Shown here: positions 26,669-43,339 of the stretch, piece by piece
Layout of the letters: each line of letters starts with the position of its first letter
Numbering within the stretch: position 1 is the stretch's first letter
Assembly: GCA_035771165.1 (NCBI GenBank)
Contig: JAWNZC010000423.1
Location: forward strand, 581,501 to 645,500
Direction of reading: 5' to 3'
DNA length: 64,000 bases
DNA from: Paragorgia papillata
Taxonomy: Eukaryota; Cnidaria; Anthozoa; Scleralcyonacea; Coralliidae
The notes under the pieces: generated by a model
Databases searched by the model: none
Told to the model about the DNA's origin: nothing
Seen by the model: the letters and a program-made list of their open reading frames with translations, nothing else
Made by a program: the position numbers and the translations under genes

Positions 26669-27499
26669 GGGGAGAACTCTAGCAGCGAAAGGGTTAAAAC
26701 AAAACAGTCAGACAGCAGACGTATCAGTAGGCTCATTTTCCTCACTCTTCTCTACAACACTGTTCTTCGTTGTCACCCGTATAACGCATTTTCAATAATA
26801 TATTGCATTTTGAGAAACGCCAACACACGCAAATCCACGAGTGAGGTTGGGCATTGGGTTATCTATGTTGTTGTCTGGTTATTGTCTCAGTATTGACTAT
26901 ATATGATTAGGTCATGCACTCATTCATATTGCATGGACATTGCTTACGATGCAAATCATCAGTGAGGCCTGATTAATTTCGCTGCCAAATGTAAAAAAAA
27001 TGCCCCGCGATAGTAGTGGAAAGGAGTTTATAAATCATTCAGAATCGTTATTTTTCTGTAGGTATGGTTTAAAAACAGACGTGCCAAATGTCGTCAACAG
27101 CAACTAAGCAGCGATGGAAAAGCTAAACCCAAAAAGAAGCCTTCCACTTCGAAGGACCCTGCGAAAACCACATCATCTCCATCGTACACTCAATACCAAG
27201 CATACCCCCCGTCCATGTGGAGTTCCCCAGGGGACCAACCTATCCGATCTCCTGCCTATCCAACATCAGTCATTGGTAACCCCATGTGTAGCAGTACAAC
27301 CTCTATGATGGTATCACCGCATTCCACCCCAGCAAGATACCACCCGGGCTCACAAGATCGCCCGTATGTACCCATGGGTGTCTATATTAATCGACCAATG
27401 CCCTCGACGCCTCAACACCCGGCACTGGAATATCATGAATCTCCGATGCAGCAATTACCAATATCGGCCGCAAATCAAACTAACAATGCCAGAGTATGA
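17699..27499 (+). CDS. otx: Otx-class homeodomain transcription factor, gene 1 (three coding exons)
   Basis: The coding sequence joins 17699-17801, 20290-20444 and 27062-27499 and encodes 231 aa. The N-terminus (residues 1-34) is a short conserved leader, [20 protein letters not shown] followed by HPSYELMSP. The homeodomain spans residues 41-100 with the invariant L16, F20, W48, F49 and N51, plus K50, which in the Otx/bicoid class specifies TAATCC-type sites. A basic KAKPKKKP stretch (106-113) follows, then a Ser/Pro/Tyr-rich tail that ends NARV. The Otx WSP motif is altered to W-S-S-P (139-142). Introns are phase 1 before the homeodomain and phase 0 between homeodomain residues 46 and 47, the latter a known site in paired-like genes. 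Departures from the usual Otx homeodomain are D17, D18, S21 and A41. It should act in the nucleus as a developmental regulator. It is convergent with a paralog at 34101-41089. Class assignment is near certain; orthology to a named otxA/B/C is not decided. Confidence 0.95.
17802..20289 (+). other. otx gene 1 intron 1
   Basis: This 2.5-kb intron has GT-AG ends and is mostly unique sequence. A decayed relic of the 33010-33334 element (the 'tttttccttgacaa' motif) lies around 20095-20215. Segments near 19880-20000 resemble decayed inverted elements. No coding exon is seen. Confidence 0.85.
20290..20444 (+). CDS. otx: otx gene 1, coding exon 2 (homeodomain residues 1-46)
   Basis: The acceptor ctatatag ends at 20289 and the donor GTAGGT starts at 20445. 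The exon encodes HPPRK followed by the first 46 homeodomain residues, from [20 protein letters not shown] to ESRVQ. Reading through the donor gives a false VGFRIKSKI tail. Confidence 0.96.
21109..21125. repeat. C17 homopolymer
   Basis: Uninterrupted run of 17 C in otx gene 1 intron 2. Confidence 0.95.
22172..22246. mobile_element. Small TIR element, 'aactc..ctgtccga' family, copy 2
   Basis: The left end is ttaactcatttctgtccga and the right end is tcggacaggaaagagtta. It is a shortened sister of 5001-5102 and 39578-39678 and retains 'gaataaaatcgtctgg'. Confidence 0.75.
23265..23800. repeat. Three-unit tandem repeat, ~190-210 bp period
   Basis: Three units share 'aggaagagaaaa', 'attttaaatggtgaatattt', 'agcggaaa..tatct' and 'ttcgatgcttctagttg', followed by a 'catttgtgaggcttttt'-type end. 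Diverged; some frames stay open by chance. Confidence 0.75.
23874..24629. mobile_element. 756-bp non-autonomous element with TAA duplication
   Basis: The left end TGTCTCAATCAATTCCAAGC pairs with the right end GCTTGGAATTGATTGAGACA. TAA flanks both sides (23871-23873 and 24630-24632), as expected for PIF/Harbinger-type insertion. The interior repeats 'aaatgccccacc.atggg' units near both ends. No transposase is seen. Confidence 0.87.
25168..25530. mobile_element. hAT-type MITE, 'CATAGGCGTACG' family, copy 2
   Basis: The ends are CATAGGCGTACC and GGTACGCCTATT. Perfect 8-bp duplications AGGACTTG lie at 25160-25167 and 25531-25538. It shares the G8 tract and 'tgcccgaaa' repeats with the copy at 12502-12800. 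Confidence 0.92.
26553..26697. repeat. Decayed repeat with 'gatcaaagtc' triplication
   Basis: It begins ttaactctttcaccgtcaaa, holds three 'gatcaaagtc' units and two 'ttattttactgtctaac.ccaga' units, and ends gcgaaagggttaa. It resembles the 5001-5102 family in layout. Confidence 0.55.
27062..27499 (+). CDS. otx: otx gene 1, coding exon 3 (end of homeodomain and C-terminal tail)
   Basis: The acceptor tttttctgtag ends at 27061. The first codons are [14 protein letters not shown], in phase 0 with exon 2, and the stop TGA is at 27497-27499. The tail is rich in Ser, Pro, Thr and Tyr, as in Otx transactivation regions, and ends N-N-A-R-V, close to the paralog's N-P-A-R-V. Confidence 0.95.
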   Translation, partial: VWFKNRRAKCRQQQLSSDGKAKPKKKPSTSKDPAKTTSSPSYTQYQAYPPSMWSSPGDQPIRSPAYPTSVIGNPMCSSTTSMMVSPHSTPARYHPGSQDRPYVPMGVYINRPMPSTPQHPALEYHESPMQQLPISAANQTNNARV

Positions 27500-27600
27500 G
27501 AACTGCCGAAAACGTGGATAATAAAAAGACCTGGAAGAGACCTAAATTATGTTCTATATAAACATTCAAAACTTCATCAGTATGTTTGGAACCATATGTT

Positions 27601-27788
27601 TATAGACCACTTTCATAATGGCCACCAGTTTAAATATTCTTTTTTGGGCATCTTAATGAGCCTTTCTGGCCTTCGTTATGAAGCAAAGATTCTTTTGAAT
27701 TGCAGACTCACAAACGAGGCCAGAAAGGCTTATTAAGATGCACAGAAAAGAATATTCAAATTAGTCACTATTATGAAAGTGGTCTATA
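27601..27788. mobile_element. Palindromic MITE after the otx gene 1 stop
   Basis: Arms of about 75 bp, starting tatagaccactttcataat and ending attatgaaagtggtctata, surround a short non-paired centre. It lies 100 nt after the gene 1 stop codon and before the candidate poly(A) signal. Confidence 0.88.
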
Positions 27789-28155
27789 TTCAACCTAAAC
27801 AAGCTCCTTTTTAAATTTCTACTCTCATTACACTGAATCCACGAGAACGGTTAGTTCACTTTAAAACGACATTTGATGTCACTGAAAGTTATTTTGATAT
27901 TTTTTTTCAAATTAAAGTTAGGCTAATACTCTTCTAATGACCCATGAAACAGCAAACTTTTTTTGAAAAGTAACTGAAAAGACAAGTCAGAAAAATTAAG
28001 ACATTTTCTTCGCTGTAAATTGAGCACGTAATTGTATGTGAATAGTAAATTTTAAATTTTTGATTGCCGATGCTTTTTGTTTTGAAATAGATATTGATAA
28101 AGTGCGAATTACGTTTCTGGAGTCCATTGTAAAAATATTAAATATTTAGATAAAG

Positions 28156-28161
28156 AATAAA
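28156..28161 (+). terminator. Candidate poly(A) signal of otx gene 1
   Basis: AATAAA is followed about 20 nt later by a T/G-rich stretch (tgtcgtggg, gcgttttatt), some 660 nt after the stop codon. A second AATAAA at 27520-27525 is only ~20 nt after the stop and is less plausible. If 28156 is used, the palindrome at 27601-27788 lies in the 3' UTR. Confidence 0.45.
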
Positions 28162-28209
28162 ATAACATTCGACTTTGTCGTGGGAACAATTGCGTTTTAT
28201 TCAGTAATT

Positions 28210-28464
28210 TTCGAAAGGACTGCCCCCCCTCCCATAAAGCGTAGCAGCTCAATTCTGTTGGGGGGGGGGGGGGGTTGCCTGAAAAAATTAGGGTTAAATA
28301 TTGATTTTTTCGTAGTTTTTTTCGTTAAGTCGTATTTTTCAGTCTTAGTTTAACGTATGAATTTTGCTTGAACATTTCACAGCAATGCATATCGAAATTC
28401 CCAGCAGAAAGTGCCCGAATTTTCCTTTTTCAAATATTTTGGAAGGGCAATTGCCCCCACCGAA

Positions 28465-28465
<1 letters not shown>
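28210..28465. mobile_element. Decayed relative of the 'CATAGGCGTACG' hAT MITEs
   Basis: It has G14 (about 28261-28274), 'gtgcccgaattttcctttttcaaatattttgg' split motifs and 'caattgcccccacc' as in 25168-25530, but the diagnostic ends are missing. Confidence 0.5.
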
Positions 28466-28494
<29 letters not shown>

Positions 28495-28496
<2 letters not shown>

Positions 28497-28556
28497 GTAT
28501 GAAGTATAGTTTTACCTTAAAGCGAAGACTTTAAGGTAAAACTATACTTCATACTT
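28495..28556. repeat. Perfect 28-bp-arm hairpin in (TA)n
   Basis: Bases 28495-28522 are exactly complementary to 28529-28556 around a 6-nt loop (cgaaga). TA tracts border it at about 28473-28494, with another at 28621-28642. Confidence 0.95.
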
Positions 28557-28559
28557 TGT

Positions 28560-29830
28560 ATTTTGCTCTATCTATATATGGTATTGAGCACTCTCTAACA
28601 TTTCGTGAACCAAAACTCACTTATATATATATATATATATATAATATATATAAAATATATAAAATAAATAAAATAAATTAAATAAATAGCTATATTCTAT
28701 AACAAGATGAAAATAATCTAATATGAAACAAGTACAGAAATTGCAATGGACAAAATATAATGCAGTTTTTCCATGCATGTCAGATTACTTGCTCCTAGTA
28801 AACTAGACAAGGAATTATATTATTACACAGAACGTCATTTTACAGTATTTTATAAACTCGAAGTCCAAAGTACACAAATTTTTCAAATTTCAATCCGTAC
28901 TAATGCACTTTATATGGACACATAAAACTGCTGTTTTTCCGTCGTCAAGCCGTACACATAAACAAATAAACTTTGTCAAGGCAGAGTAAAGAAAAGAAAA
29001 CTAGTTTATCGTACTCACAAGCAAGCAAAGCTCCAAGGAACTCGTCAAGGAAAACTAATTAGTCGTGTGGCAAAGCTGAATGTTTACTCGTTTGGCTAGA
29101 TGCTTTCGGGGTGTTTCGGCCTTATTCAAACGATGAAATATCTAAAATAATGTCTCTACCAGGATTATTCAGAAGTTCTTGTCCATTTTAAGCTCCATTT
29201 GTGTTGTTTTTAAGAGTTTAAGCTGCCGTGAAGCGACCAAAACATTAAAGCCTTTGAAATGATAAGCTTCAGTAGCCGAAGACAATAGTTTAGGCGGGAA
29301 AACGCTTAGCCAATCAGAACGTTGAATTCGTTATACGATAATTTACCCTGGGTAACTAAACCGTAGTAAACACAAGCTGCCTGTTATCAATTTCGTACGT
29401 AATTTCTTTTGCCTCAAATGAATATTAATTTAATTAGGATGTAGATAGAAATCTTTAAAAAAGAAATCCCTGCTGTTCTTCATTATTTTTTTGCTCAGTA
29501 TTCAGTAATCTGACAGTTAAATTGTGTTATGCAAATAAGATTTAGGATAAGCTAATAAGATTTAGGACAAAATCCGGCAAGTAGAGTACAAACATTAATG
29601 TTTTTAAAAGGACTCTTAAAACACATATTTTTAACATGGCTTTTAATTAATGAATTTAATTATTTTGTTAAGTTCTATTTTGTAATTATTACTTATATTA
29701 TTTAACAATTATTCGCCGAATGCGAGGTGAATATCGTTGAATGACCGAGACGAATTTTATGGAGGGCGCAAAATAAATATTAAATTATTATTAATGTAGG
29801 ATTGACGGACTACTGGACAGCATAAACCAA
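28560..29830. other. No gene seen
   Basis: AT-rich sequence. A diverged relative of the 33010 element ('caaggaactcgtcaaggaaaac', 'cgtacacataaac') lies at about 28935-29080. Confidence 0.55.
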
Positions 29831-29833
29831 ATA

Positions 29834-29965
29834 GTGAAATAAAAGTGGTGTGCTGCGTAGGCAGTGTAGAAACAACAATCGAAATATAGTAAGGTTAGAT
29901 ATACTGCCGAAACAGAGAGCGTAGGAGTCTAACGTTTCGAGCGAAGGAGAAACGTTGGACGTTTA
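29834..29965. mobile_element. Inverted 'CGAAACGTT' element, family II, partial copy
   Basis: It matches the left arm of 31184-31476: gtgaaataaaag, gtgtgctgcgtaggcagtgt, tatactgccgaaacagag and taacgtttcgagcgaagg. The right arm is absent. It is followed by a CAA/AAC-rich stretch (30000-30115). Confidence 0.75.
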
Positions 29966-30497
29966 CACGAAGATGATAACCTGTAGCCATTCAATATCTT
30001 ATTAACGACGACAATCAATCAATCACAATAGCAACAACAAAACATTAACAACAAAATAAACAAGAAATAATAATAAAACAACAATCAATAACAAAACAAT
30101 AACAATTTAAAACAATTTCAAATCATTTGCATATGGCTTAAATGACCCCACCTTATAGATCGGCCTAAAAATTATTATTGTCCAGCATATTATTGTCCCC
30201 GTCACTTTTCAAAAAATGTTGCAGACAGTTGATTTCCAGCAGTAAGGGAAATTTTGCGCACCGGCGAGATTTTTCTCTGTCCTGCAAGTGCAAGCCCCGC
30301 ACGGGAATTTAGTGCATTTCGCCCAGAGCTCCTAGAACACTTTATCAAATCTTAAAGAGATCGCAATACGCTAATAAAAGATTTAAAAATTTTTGAGAAT
30401 TTTACAAGGACATCAAAAAGGCTTATCACGTATTAACTGTTGTCGTCTTGGTTGCTAGTGATCCATGGTTTAATTCACCGCGCGGGATGACGACTGG

Positions 30498-30962
30498 GAA
30501 CGAGATTGGGTTTAATCGGTTCGTTACAATCTCGTTCCCAGAGCCCACGTTCCCCACCCGGGAAACGAGAGACTCTGGGATAATCCGTTTCAAACACTGA
30601 TCTCGAAATAAAACTGGTAGTGCAACCTATTGTCCACTGGTTCATAAAATGAAGCCAGCTAAACAAAAGAAATCCGTAATTACTAAGGGACCAAACATGC
30701 TGAAAAATGTCTTTATGTCTTCTTAAAACGTCTTCTGTACCAAAAAAGACTATTGAACTATATTTTCTTTCAAACACAGGATTCTTGTTATTCCGGTTGA
30801 GGTATATACGCATGTGTAAATATCCGAGCGGAGTCTTGTCGTCCGACATCTTTGTTATTTTGGTTTTATTAATTCTACTTCCGGTCACTTCAGACCAACT
30901 CATGCTCACTATTCAGCCAATAACGTAACGATTTGAAACGGATTATCCCAGTCTCGTTCCCC
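30498..30962. mobile_element. Composite inverted-repeat region
   Basis: A local hairpin pairs gggaacgagatt (about 30498) with aatctcgttccc (about 30528). A wider inverted pair is 'gagactctgggataatccgtttcaaa' at 30568-30593 against 'tttgaaacggattatcccagtctcgtt' at about 30932-30957. No gene is inside. Confidence 0.65.
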
Positions 30963-31133
30963 TGGGTTCGTTATGTATAAGCTTTGGAATGGATACATTA
31001 GATAATATTACATCATATAATTTGATTTGCCTTTTCTAAGAAAAAGCAATGTGGCAAGTTTACCAGAAGTATGTAAGTGCGTTTTTGAATGAAAAAGCTC
31101 ATTCGTCACCTTCCATTAAAAAATCCAAATTAA

Positions 31134-31600
31134 ACCCGGTTTATACAGCGTGCTATGAGCGGACCGAACTAATTATTTGCCTAGTGAAATAAAAGTAGCG
31201 TGCTGCGTAGGCAGTTTAGAAACAACAATCGAAATATAGTAACTTAGGTTAGATATACTGCCGAAACAGAGAACGTAGGAATCTAACGTTTCGAGGGAAG
31301 GCCTGACGTTTCTCTCTGACGAAGGGCCTTCGCTCGAAACGTTAGATTCCTACGTTCTCTGTTTCGGCAGTATATCTAACCTAAGTTACTTATATATATA
31401 TATATATATATATACAGTCAGTATATCTAATACTGTATATATATATATATATATATACAGTATATCTAACCTAAGTTAATTATTTGCCTAATTGGTTCGG
31501 GCATAGCACGCTGTATAAATCAATTTGGTTCGCTCTTTGAATTAGGTCCGCTCTTAACCGTGTAGTTCGGTCCGCTCATAGCAGGCTGTATAAACCAGGC
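31134..31600. mobile_element. MITE with 'GGTTTATACAGCGTGCTATG' ends, host of a nested insertion
   Basis: The left end ggtttatacagcgtgctatg followed by agcggaccgaac pairs with gttcggtccgctcatagc followed by aggctgtataaacc. TAA borders both sides (about 31131-31133 and 31601-31603, approximate). An inner 'ttcgggcatagcacgctgtata' repeats the end. A family II element sits inside at 31184-31476. Confidence 0.82.
31184..31476. mobile_element. Inverted 'CGAAACGTT' element, family II, complete copy
   Basis: It is flanked by a perfect 14-bp duplication TAATTATTTGCCTA (31170-31183 and 31477-31490). The left arm is followed by an inverted right arm with 'ctgacgaagggccttcgctc' then gaaacgttag; two TA tracts flank 'gtcagtatatctaatactg'. 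The core CTGACGA (31316-31322), a hairpin and GAAAC (31336-31340) resembles a hammerhead ribozyme. Confidence 0.85.
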
Positions 31601-31602
31601 CT

Positions 31603-31840
31603 AAATCTTGAAAAAGGAGAATCAAATGTTATTTATAAACTCAGAACTCTGACAAACTGAAAGGGACGCATAAGCCTTTTTTCTGACGAGAAAGCTCAGA
31701 AAAAATTCAAATTGAACCCAGTTACTATTTATAACCAAAAGTAAATCTTGAAAAGGAGAATCAAATGTTATTTATAAACTTAGAACTCTGACAAACTGAA
31801 AGGGACGCATAAGCTTTTTTCTGACGAGAAAGCTCAGACG
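31603..31840. repeat. Two-unit tandem duplication, 140-bp period
   Basis: The ~95-bp blocks starting at 31603 and 31743 (aaatcttgaaaa..ggagaatc to gacgagaaagctcaga) are nearly identical, so the duplication is recent. Confidence 0.93.
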
Positions 31841-31849
31841 AGTGACTGA

Positions 31850-33006
31850 CAGGTATAGTGGACGGGTACCCCAAACTGACGTCTATAATAGAGTCTTCAG
31901 ACTATTGCTATTGGTTCATTTATGGTCACGTGGCATTTCTCATTAGGGAAATGTTTCCATGTTTCACAGCTGCTCAGTAAAAATCCAGCTAAATAGCCCA
32001 AACATAACAAAAATCCATCCCGATAAAAATCCAGCTATATAACAAAACATTTTAGTTAGTTGTCGAAGGAAAAACCGAGACACGAGGGACAACAAAACTG
32101 TTTCCTTTGGGATCAGACATTAAGTGTATAATCGAAAGACTTATACTCCTTGCATTGTTCAAAGCCCATATTGACGTTTAAGTCAGTGTTTAATAAAAGG
32201 CCAACCCTTTATATGCAGACTATACCCATGCAGAGGTAATTAAAACCTTGTCAACTAAGATTTAGCCTCGCTCTTGAAAACGACACCAGATCGACAGATT
32301 TTGACTGACATGAGGAACATGGATTATGCATATGGTGCTGAACTTTGATCCGTAAATTCTCCGATATTTACTATACTTTGTGTCGTTATAATTGGTACGT
32401 TATCACTTGCTTTAGAGTTTAGTAAGCTACTTCAAAACGACTCTTCTGCATCCTACGCGTAATCTGAGCGAGAATTCGAGAAATTGAAACAAGGCGAGTA
32501 GTATGTAAAGTGGGGGAATATTAGCAACAGCCAACAGCCTTGTCAATCAAGCCTGGCCTAACTTTGGCCTACTTTTTGGCAGTGTAAACACGTCCTTGGC
32601 TGGCCTAGGTCAGGCCTTGGCCAGAATATCTAGGCTTGTTTCTTTTGTTGGCCTTGACGTGTAAGCACGACACATTTACCCCGGGCCAGGCCAAGGCTTG
32701 CGTATCGTTTTTCATCTGTATTCTACGATAAAACATTTAAATTTAATAGAACTATCTAGTAATTTATATTTACAAACGCATTAATATTTCTCACATCATA
32801 TTGAATAATCATCCATTAATTGTTTTTCATGGAATTATTCCATGGTTGCCGGCGTTCCAAATAGACAGTGTCTGTACTTCAATAGAAATTTGAACAGTTA
32901 CGAAAACCAGTATTCCAATAGTCCCACAAGCAAATCTAAACGCAGTTCCAAGAATCCCTTCCCACTTCACCATGACGAACAAACATGCTTTCAGTAACCC
33001 TTTCAG
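31850..33006. other. No gene seen; GGCC-rich imperfect inverted element
   Basis: A GGCC-rich stretch (about 32545-32700) has 'caagcctggcctaac' at one end and 'ccaggccaaggcttg' at the other, consistent with a decayed inverted element. Otherwise nothing is recognised. Confidence 0.5.
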
Positions 33007-33009
33007 TAA

Positions 33010-33334
33010 AGCCCCGCACAGACGACCAAGTTTTCCTTGACAAGTTTTTCCTTGACAAATTTTATTTGTTCGTGTGTACGACACAAGCTGGTCATGCCAG
33101 CTTTTGAACAAGGAAATTTGTTCGTGTGTATAGTCGTCAAGGAAAACTTGACAAGATCATCTCCTAAGCTTATTACGCGATCATTGCCTCAAAGGAAAAC
33201 TTGTCGAACCGTACACACGAGCAATTATAACTTGTCAAGGAAAATTGTTGGGAAAAAACGTGTTCATCGTACACACGAGCAAGGAAAGCTACCAAGGAAC
33301 TTGTCAAGAAAAACTTGATCGTCTGTGCGGGGCT
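33010..33334. mobile_element. 325-bp MITE with TAA duplication
   Basis: The ends AGCCCCGCACAGACGA and TCGTCTGTGCGGGGCT are perfect inverted repeats. TAA flanks both sides (33007-33009 and 33335-33337), a PIF/Harbinger-type signature. The inside repeats 'ccttgacaagttt' and 'cgtacacacgagcaa' motifs in both directions. Decayed relatives are near 20150 and 29000. Confidence 0.9.
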
Positions 33335-33435
33335 TAAGTTTCTCTTTGTTGGTCGGATCATCGACAAGAAAAGTGCAACTTATCTTTTATAGAATTTAAA
33401 GTGGTTCTCTGATGAAAATATTGTTGGTGGTAATT

Positions 33436-33756
33436 GTGCAAAGTTTCATTTCGAAATTCTCAAAAACAAAGTTGTATTTTACGTGTGAAGTTTGTATTTT
33501 GTAGCGCCGCCATTAAATTGGCCGGGTTTGAGAAGAATGAGTTGAGGAGAACTTATGACGTCATAGACTCAATAAAAACAAAACATCATTGTTGTTCAAC
33601 AAAAGGGTCATTGTTGTTATTGAGTCTATGACGTCATAAGCTTCCTCGACTCATTCTTCTTAACCTCGGCCACTTTAATGACGGCGCTCTAAAATACAGA
33701 CTTCACACGTAAAATATCACCTTTTCTTCAACGAATTTCGAAATGAAACTTTGTAC
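33436..33756. mobile_element. Large palindromic MITE between the otx 3' ends
   Basis: The arms run from gtgcaaagtttcatttcgaa to ttcgaaatgaaactttgtac, with the most perfect inner part 'attgagtctatgacgtcata' matching 'tatgacgtcatagactcaat'. The arms are about 150 bp each. Confidence 0.9.
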
Positions 33757-34100
33757 GATTCAAGTCAAGAAGATTGCATGTATGTAAAGTATGTCTGTAC
33801 TTTATATACAGAGTGAATATAGCTTAGATCGCCAATGATCACCAATGAACGGAAAGTCGTACAATAAACTATATATGAACATATCAGACGCCACATATTA
33901 CTCAGATTTTATCTTGTTTTCGATTGCAATTTTTTTGGCGATGATCGCGCATGACTCGTGGTTCATCCTCCGAGCTTTCGAGTTTCGAAAGTCGAGCGAC
34001 TTTAACTGATGAACCGAGGGGACAGCGACAATAATGTCGTGCACGGACCCCAGTATTGATAGTCAAAGGTCGTGAACACTCAAGACTTCTTTATCAGTCG
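33757..34100. other. Downstream flank of otx gene 2
   Basis: Apparently unique sequence that should contain the 3' UTR of gene 2. No AATAAA or ATTAAA was seen on the minus strand. Confidence 0.4.
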
Positions 34101-41089
<6,989 letters not shown>

Positions 41090-41109
41090 GGAATCACTTG
41101 CGAAGGGAG

Positions 41110-43200
41110 CTGAAGACGAAGAACGAAGAGAGTTAAACGATGTGAAAATAGAGCGCGAATGAGATAATAGGGCTAAACACGACCCCTAAAATAACAAGAG
41201 GTATTTATGAGGGCCTACGGTAAAAGGAAATAACTGGTCTACCACCTGCGGAGTGGCATTCACTTTGGGTTGATAGTTTAAAAAGACATCCTACTGAGTG
41301 AGATGGCAGATTGACATCAAGTTACAGTAATATGTCAACGCCAAGTTTGCTCATCACTTAATCATTCTGCTTGGCCTTTGTAAACGATACCAACTGAGTG
41401 ACAGAAATGTTAATTTAAAACTCATAAAAGAGCTTAAACCTGCGCTTTGTAACCAAACGCATGTCTTTGCTACAGACAACTGACAACTTAGCATGACAAA
41501 CCTTGACAAACACTCGTGTTTGCTAAACAAGAAAAGCACCCCACCAATGTCAAGTTCGATTATAAGCACGCTTCGTCAATCTTCTCCCGACGAGCGCTCA
41601 ATTACGACTGGGGTGAGTTCAATTCATCTCGCGAAACCCGCTTGGAAAAAAACTGCGTGCTTTACGTAGGCAATAGTTTCGAAAAATGGCAGGGAAAGGG
41701 AACTCTCGAAGGGGAAAAACTGCCGTAATTCAATAACGCGCACTTAAAAGCGATCAGCATTATTCTCGCTCATGTTTCACCGCACTTCGGTTCTACAAGT
41801 CAGTATTTAAACAGTTCGTTTAATAAGCTGGGTCTCGAAGCCACGTGGGTGGCACGGCTGGCGTTCATGAACTGCATGTATGGCTAAAACCAGAAGCCGT
41901 CTTTACTGGGGGGAAGACAAGGCGACGTAATCTGAGAGGCACATTAGAAATAAACTTGAGTTATTCCCACCTACAGATAAATCCAGGGTAATTGACATAT
42001 GTATGCCCTGGCTCACCCTTGGGTTTAAGCAAACAGTCGCATTTTCACAACAACGAGGACAAAACGCGTCCAAACAGAGCCACGAACAGCCACTTCTCGT
42101 CAAGGTTCCGTCGAACAACGGCGTGCCTTTTCGATAACAAACGTCGTTAATTGAAGAGGCGTTACTGCGCTCACGAAATAATCAGTTTAGGACAGTTTAT
42201 CGACACTGACAATTGAATTGTCACCTTTTTTTTTTGGCGTGAAATCTGAGATAAAGTGTCCTCCTGGCGATATCGAAACACTATCACGCCCAGTTGTCTG
42301 TTTAGAAAAAAACAAAACTATATACGTTCCGGGCATAGTTAATTTCAGCGACTTTCGGCGTCTTCTCCAAAACGCGTATCCTTAAAGTTTTGAATTTGGT
42401 TGAAGGAAAATGAAAACGGTTTAAGGCAGAGAGAAGAAAGATTGAGATTGCAGTTGATCACGTTGTTTGATGGATTTTTACTTTTAAGTTAGGAACCCTG
42501 TCTGAGATAAACCTAGCGTTTGTTTAAAACGTCCTATGCATTGTAGTTAAAGGTCTTTTACGTAAACAAGATTTCTCGTATTAAACAGTTCGCTGCTGTG
42601 TTCTTTAATGGGATCAGCGTCACCTTGGCCTGTTTAGTGCAGATCTAATCTGGCTCATTTCTGGCTCAAGGTGCGCAGTGCAGACGCTATTGGTTCAGGT
42701 AGCACTTATACATGAACTTGTGAACGACAGGGAAGGACAGTAATCCATGTTTTAGATTATGTCAAAAGAAAAAACCCCAACAAATCTCTGCTTAGTGAGC
42801 ACCAAAGAGTAGGTTCTTTATAATTCTGTCAGTATATAGATTCCATACACTAGGTTCACGTAATATGCGTACCAACTTGTGGAGCGAAGGACCCATAAAG
42901 TAGTCAGTGGTTCATGTAAACCGTGAAAAACAAATCTCCTCTTTTTATTTCAGTTCAAAGGGTTATGATAGCTTTGTGTTGGCGTGTTGCCATGATGCCA
43001 GATTTATAGAGTATGGAGAAACGGATAGATGGTAGACTTATAATCAACATAGCTCAGTAAGGTAGAGTGAGAAAAACAAATCACCTTCCTCATCTTTATA
43101 GACGCCGTGTTTTAATAGATAGAACATGTATGGAGCTTACATATAATATACTACAATAATATAAACTATAAAGTCAATTGTATACTGAGTTGATCAGTTT
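41110..43200 (-). promoter_or_regulatory. Probable upstream region of otx gene 2
   Basis: About 2 kb of largely unique sequence lies upstream of the split 5' UTR of gene 2 and ends at a palindromic MITE (43208-43339). I see no convincing TATA box on the minus strand and could not place a first exon, so this rests on position alone. Confidence 0.3.
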
Positions 43201-43207
43201 ACTTGGA

Positions 43208-43339
43208 GGATACGTCCACACGTATACGTTTTCGTAGCGTTTTCATATTATTTCAGGTAAGTAGACCATTGTTTTCTATTCCCTTGAGGACGGAGAACAA
43301 TATGAAAACGCTACGAAAACGTATACGTGTGGACGTAGC
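43208..43339. mobile_element. Palindromic MITE, 'TACGTCCACACGTATACG' family, inverted copy
   Basis: Near-perfect arms run from gatacgtccacacgtatacg to cgtatacgtgtggacgtagc. It is the reverse complement of 59340-59472, including its asymmetric centre 'ggtaagtagaccattgtttt'. Confidence 0.93.

Larger units (their letters stand above)
20445..27061 (+). other. otx gene 1 intron 2
   Basis: This 6.6-kb intron splits the homeobox between residues 46 and 47. It has been enlarged by a C17 tract (21109-21125), a small TIR element (22172-22246), a three-unit tandem repeat (23265-23800), a TAA-flanked element (23874-24629), a hAT-type MITE (25168-25530) and a spacer repeat (26553-26697). A SINE-body fragment is recognisable near 20690-20800. 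No further exon is supported. Confidence 0.85.

Noticed and set aside
26513..26896. 127-aa open frame in otx gene 1 intron 2
   Set aside because: It overlaps a decayed repeat with 'gatcaaagtc' units, has no ATG at its given start and has no domain.
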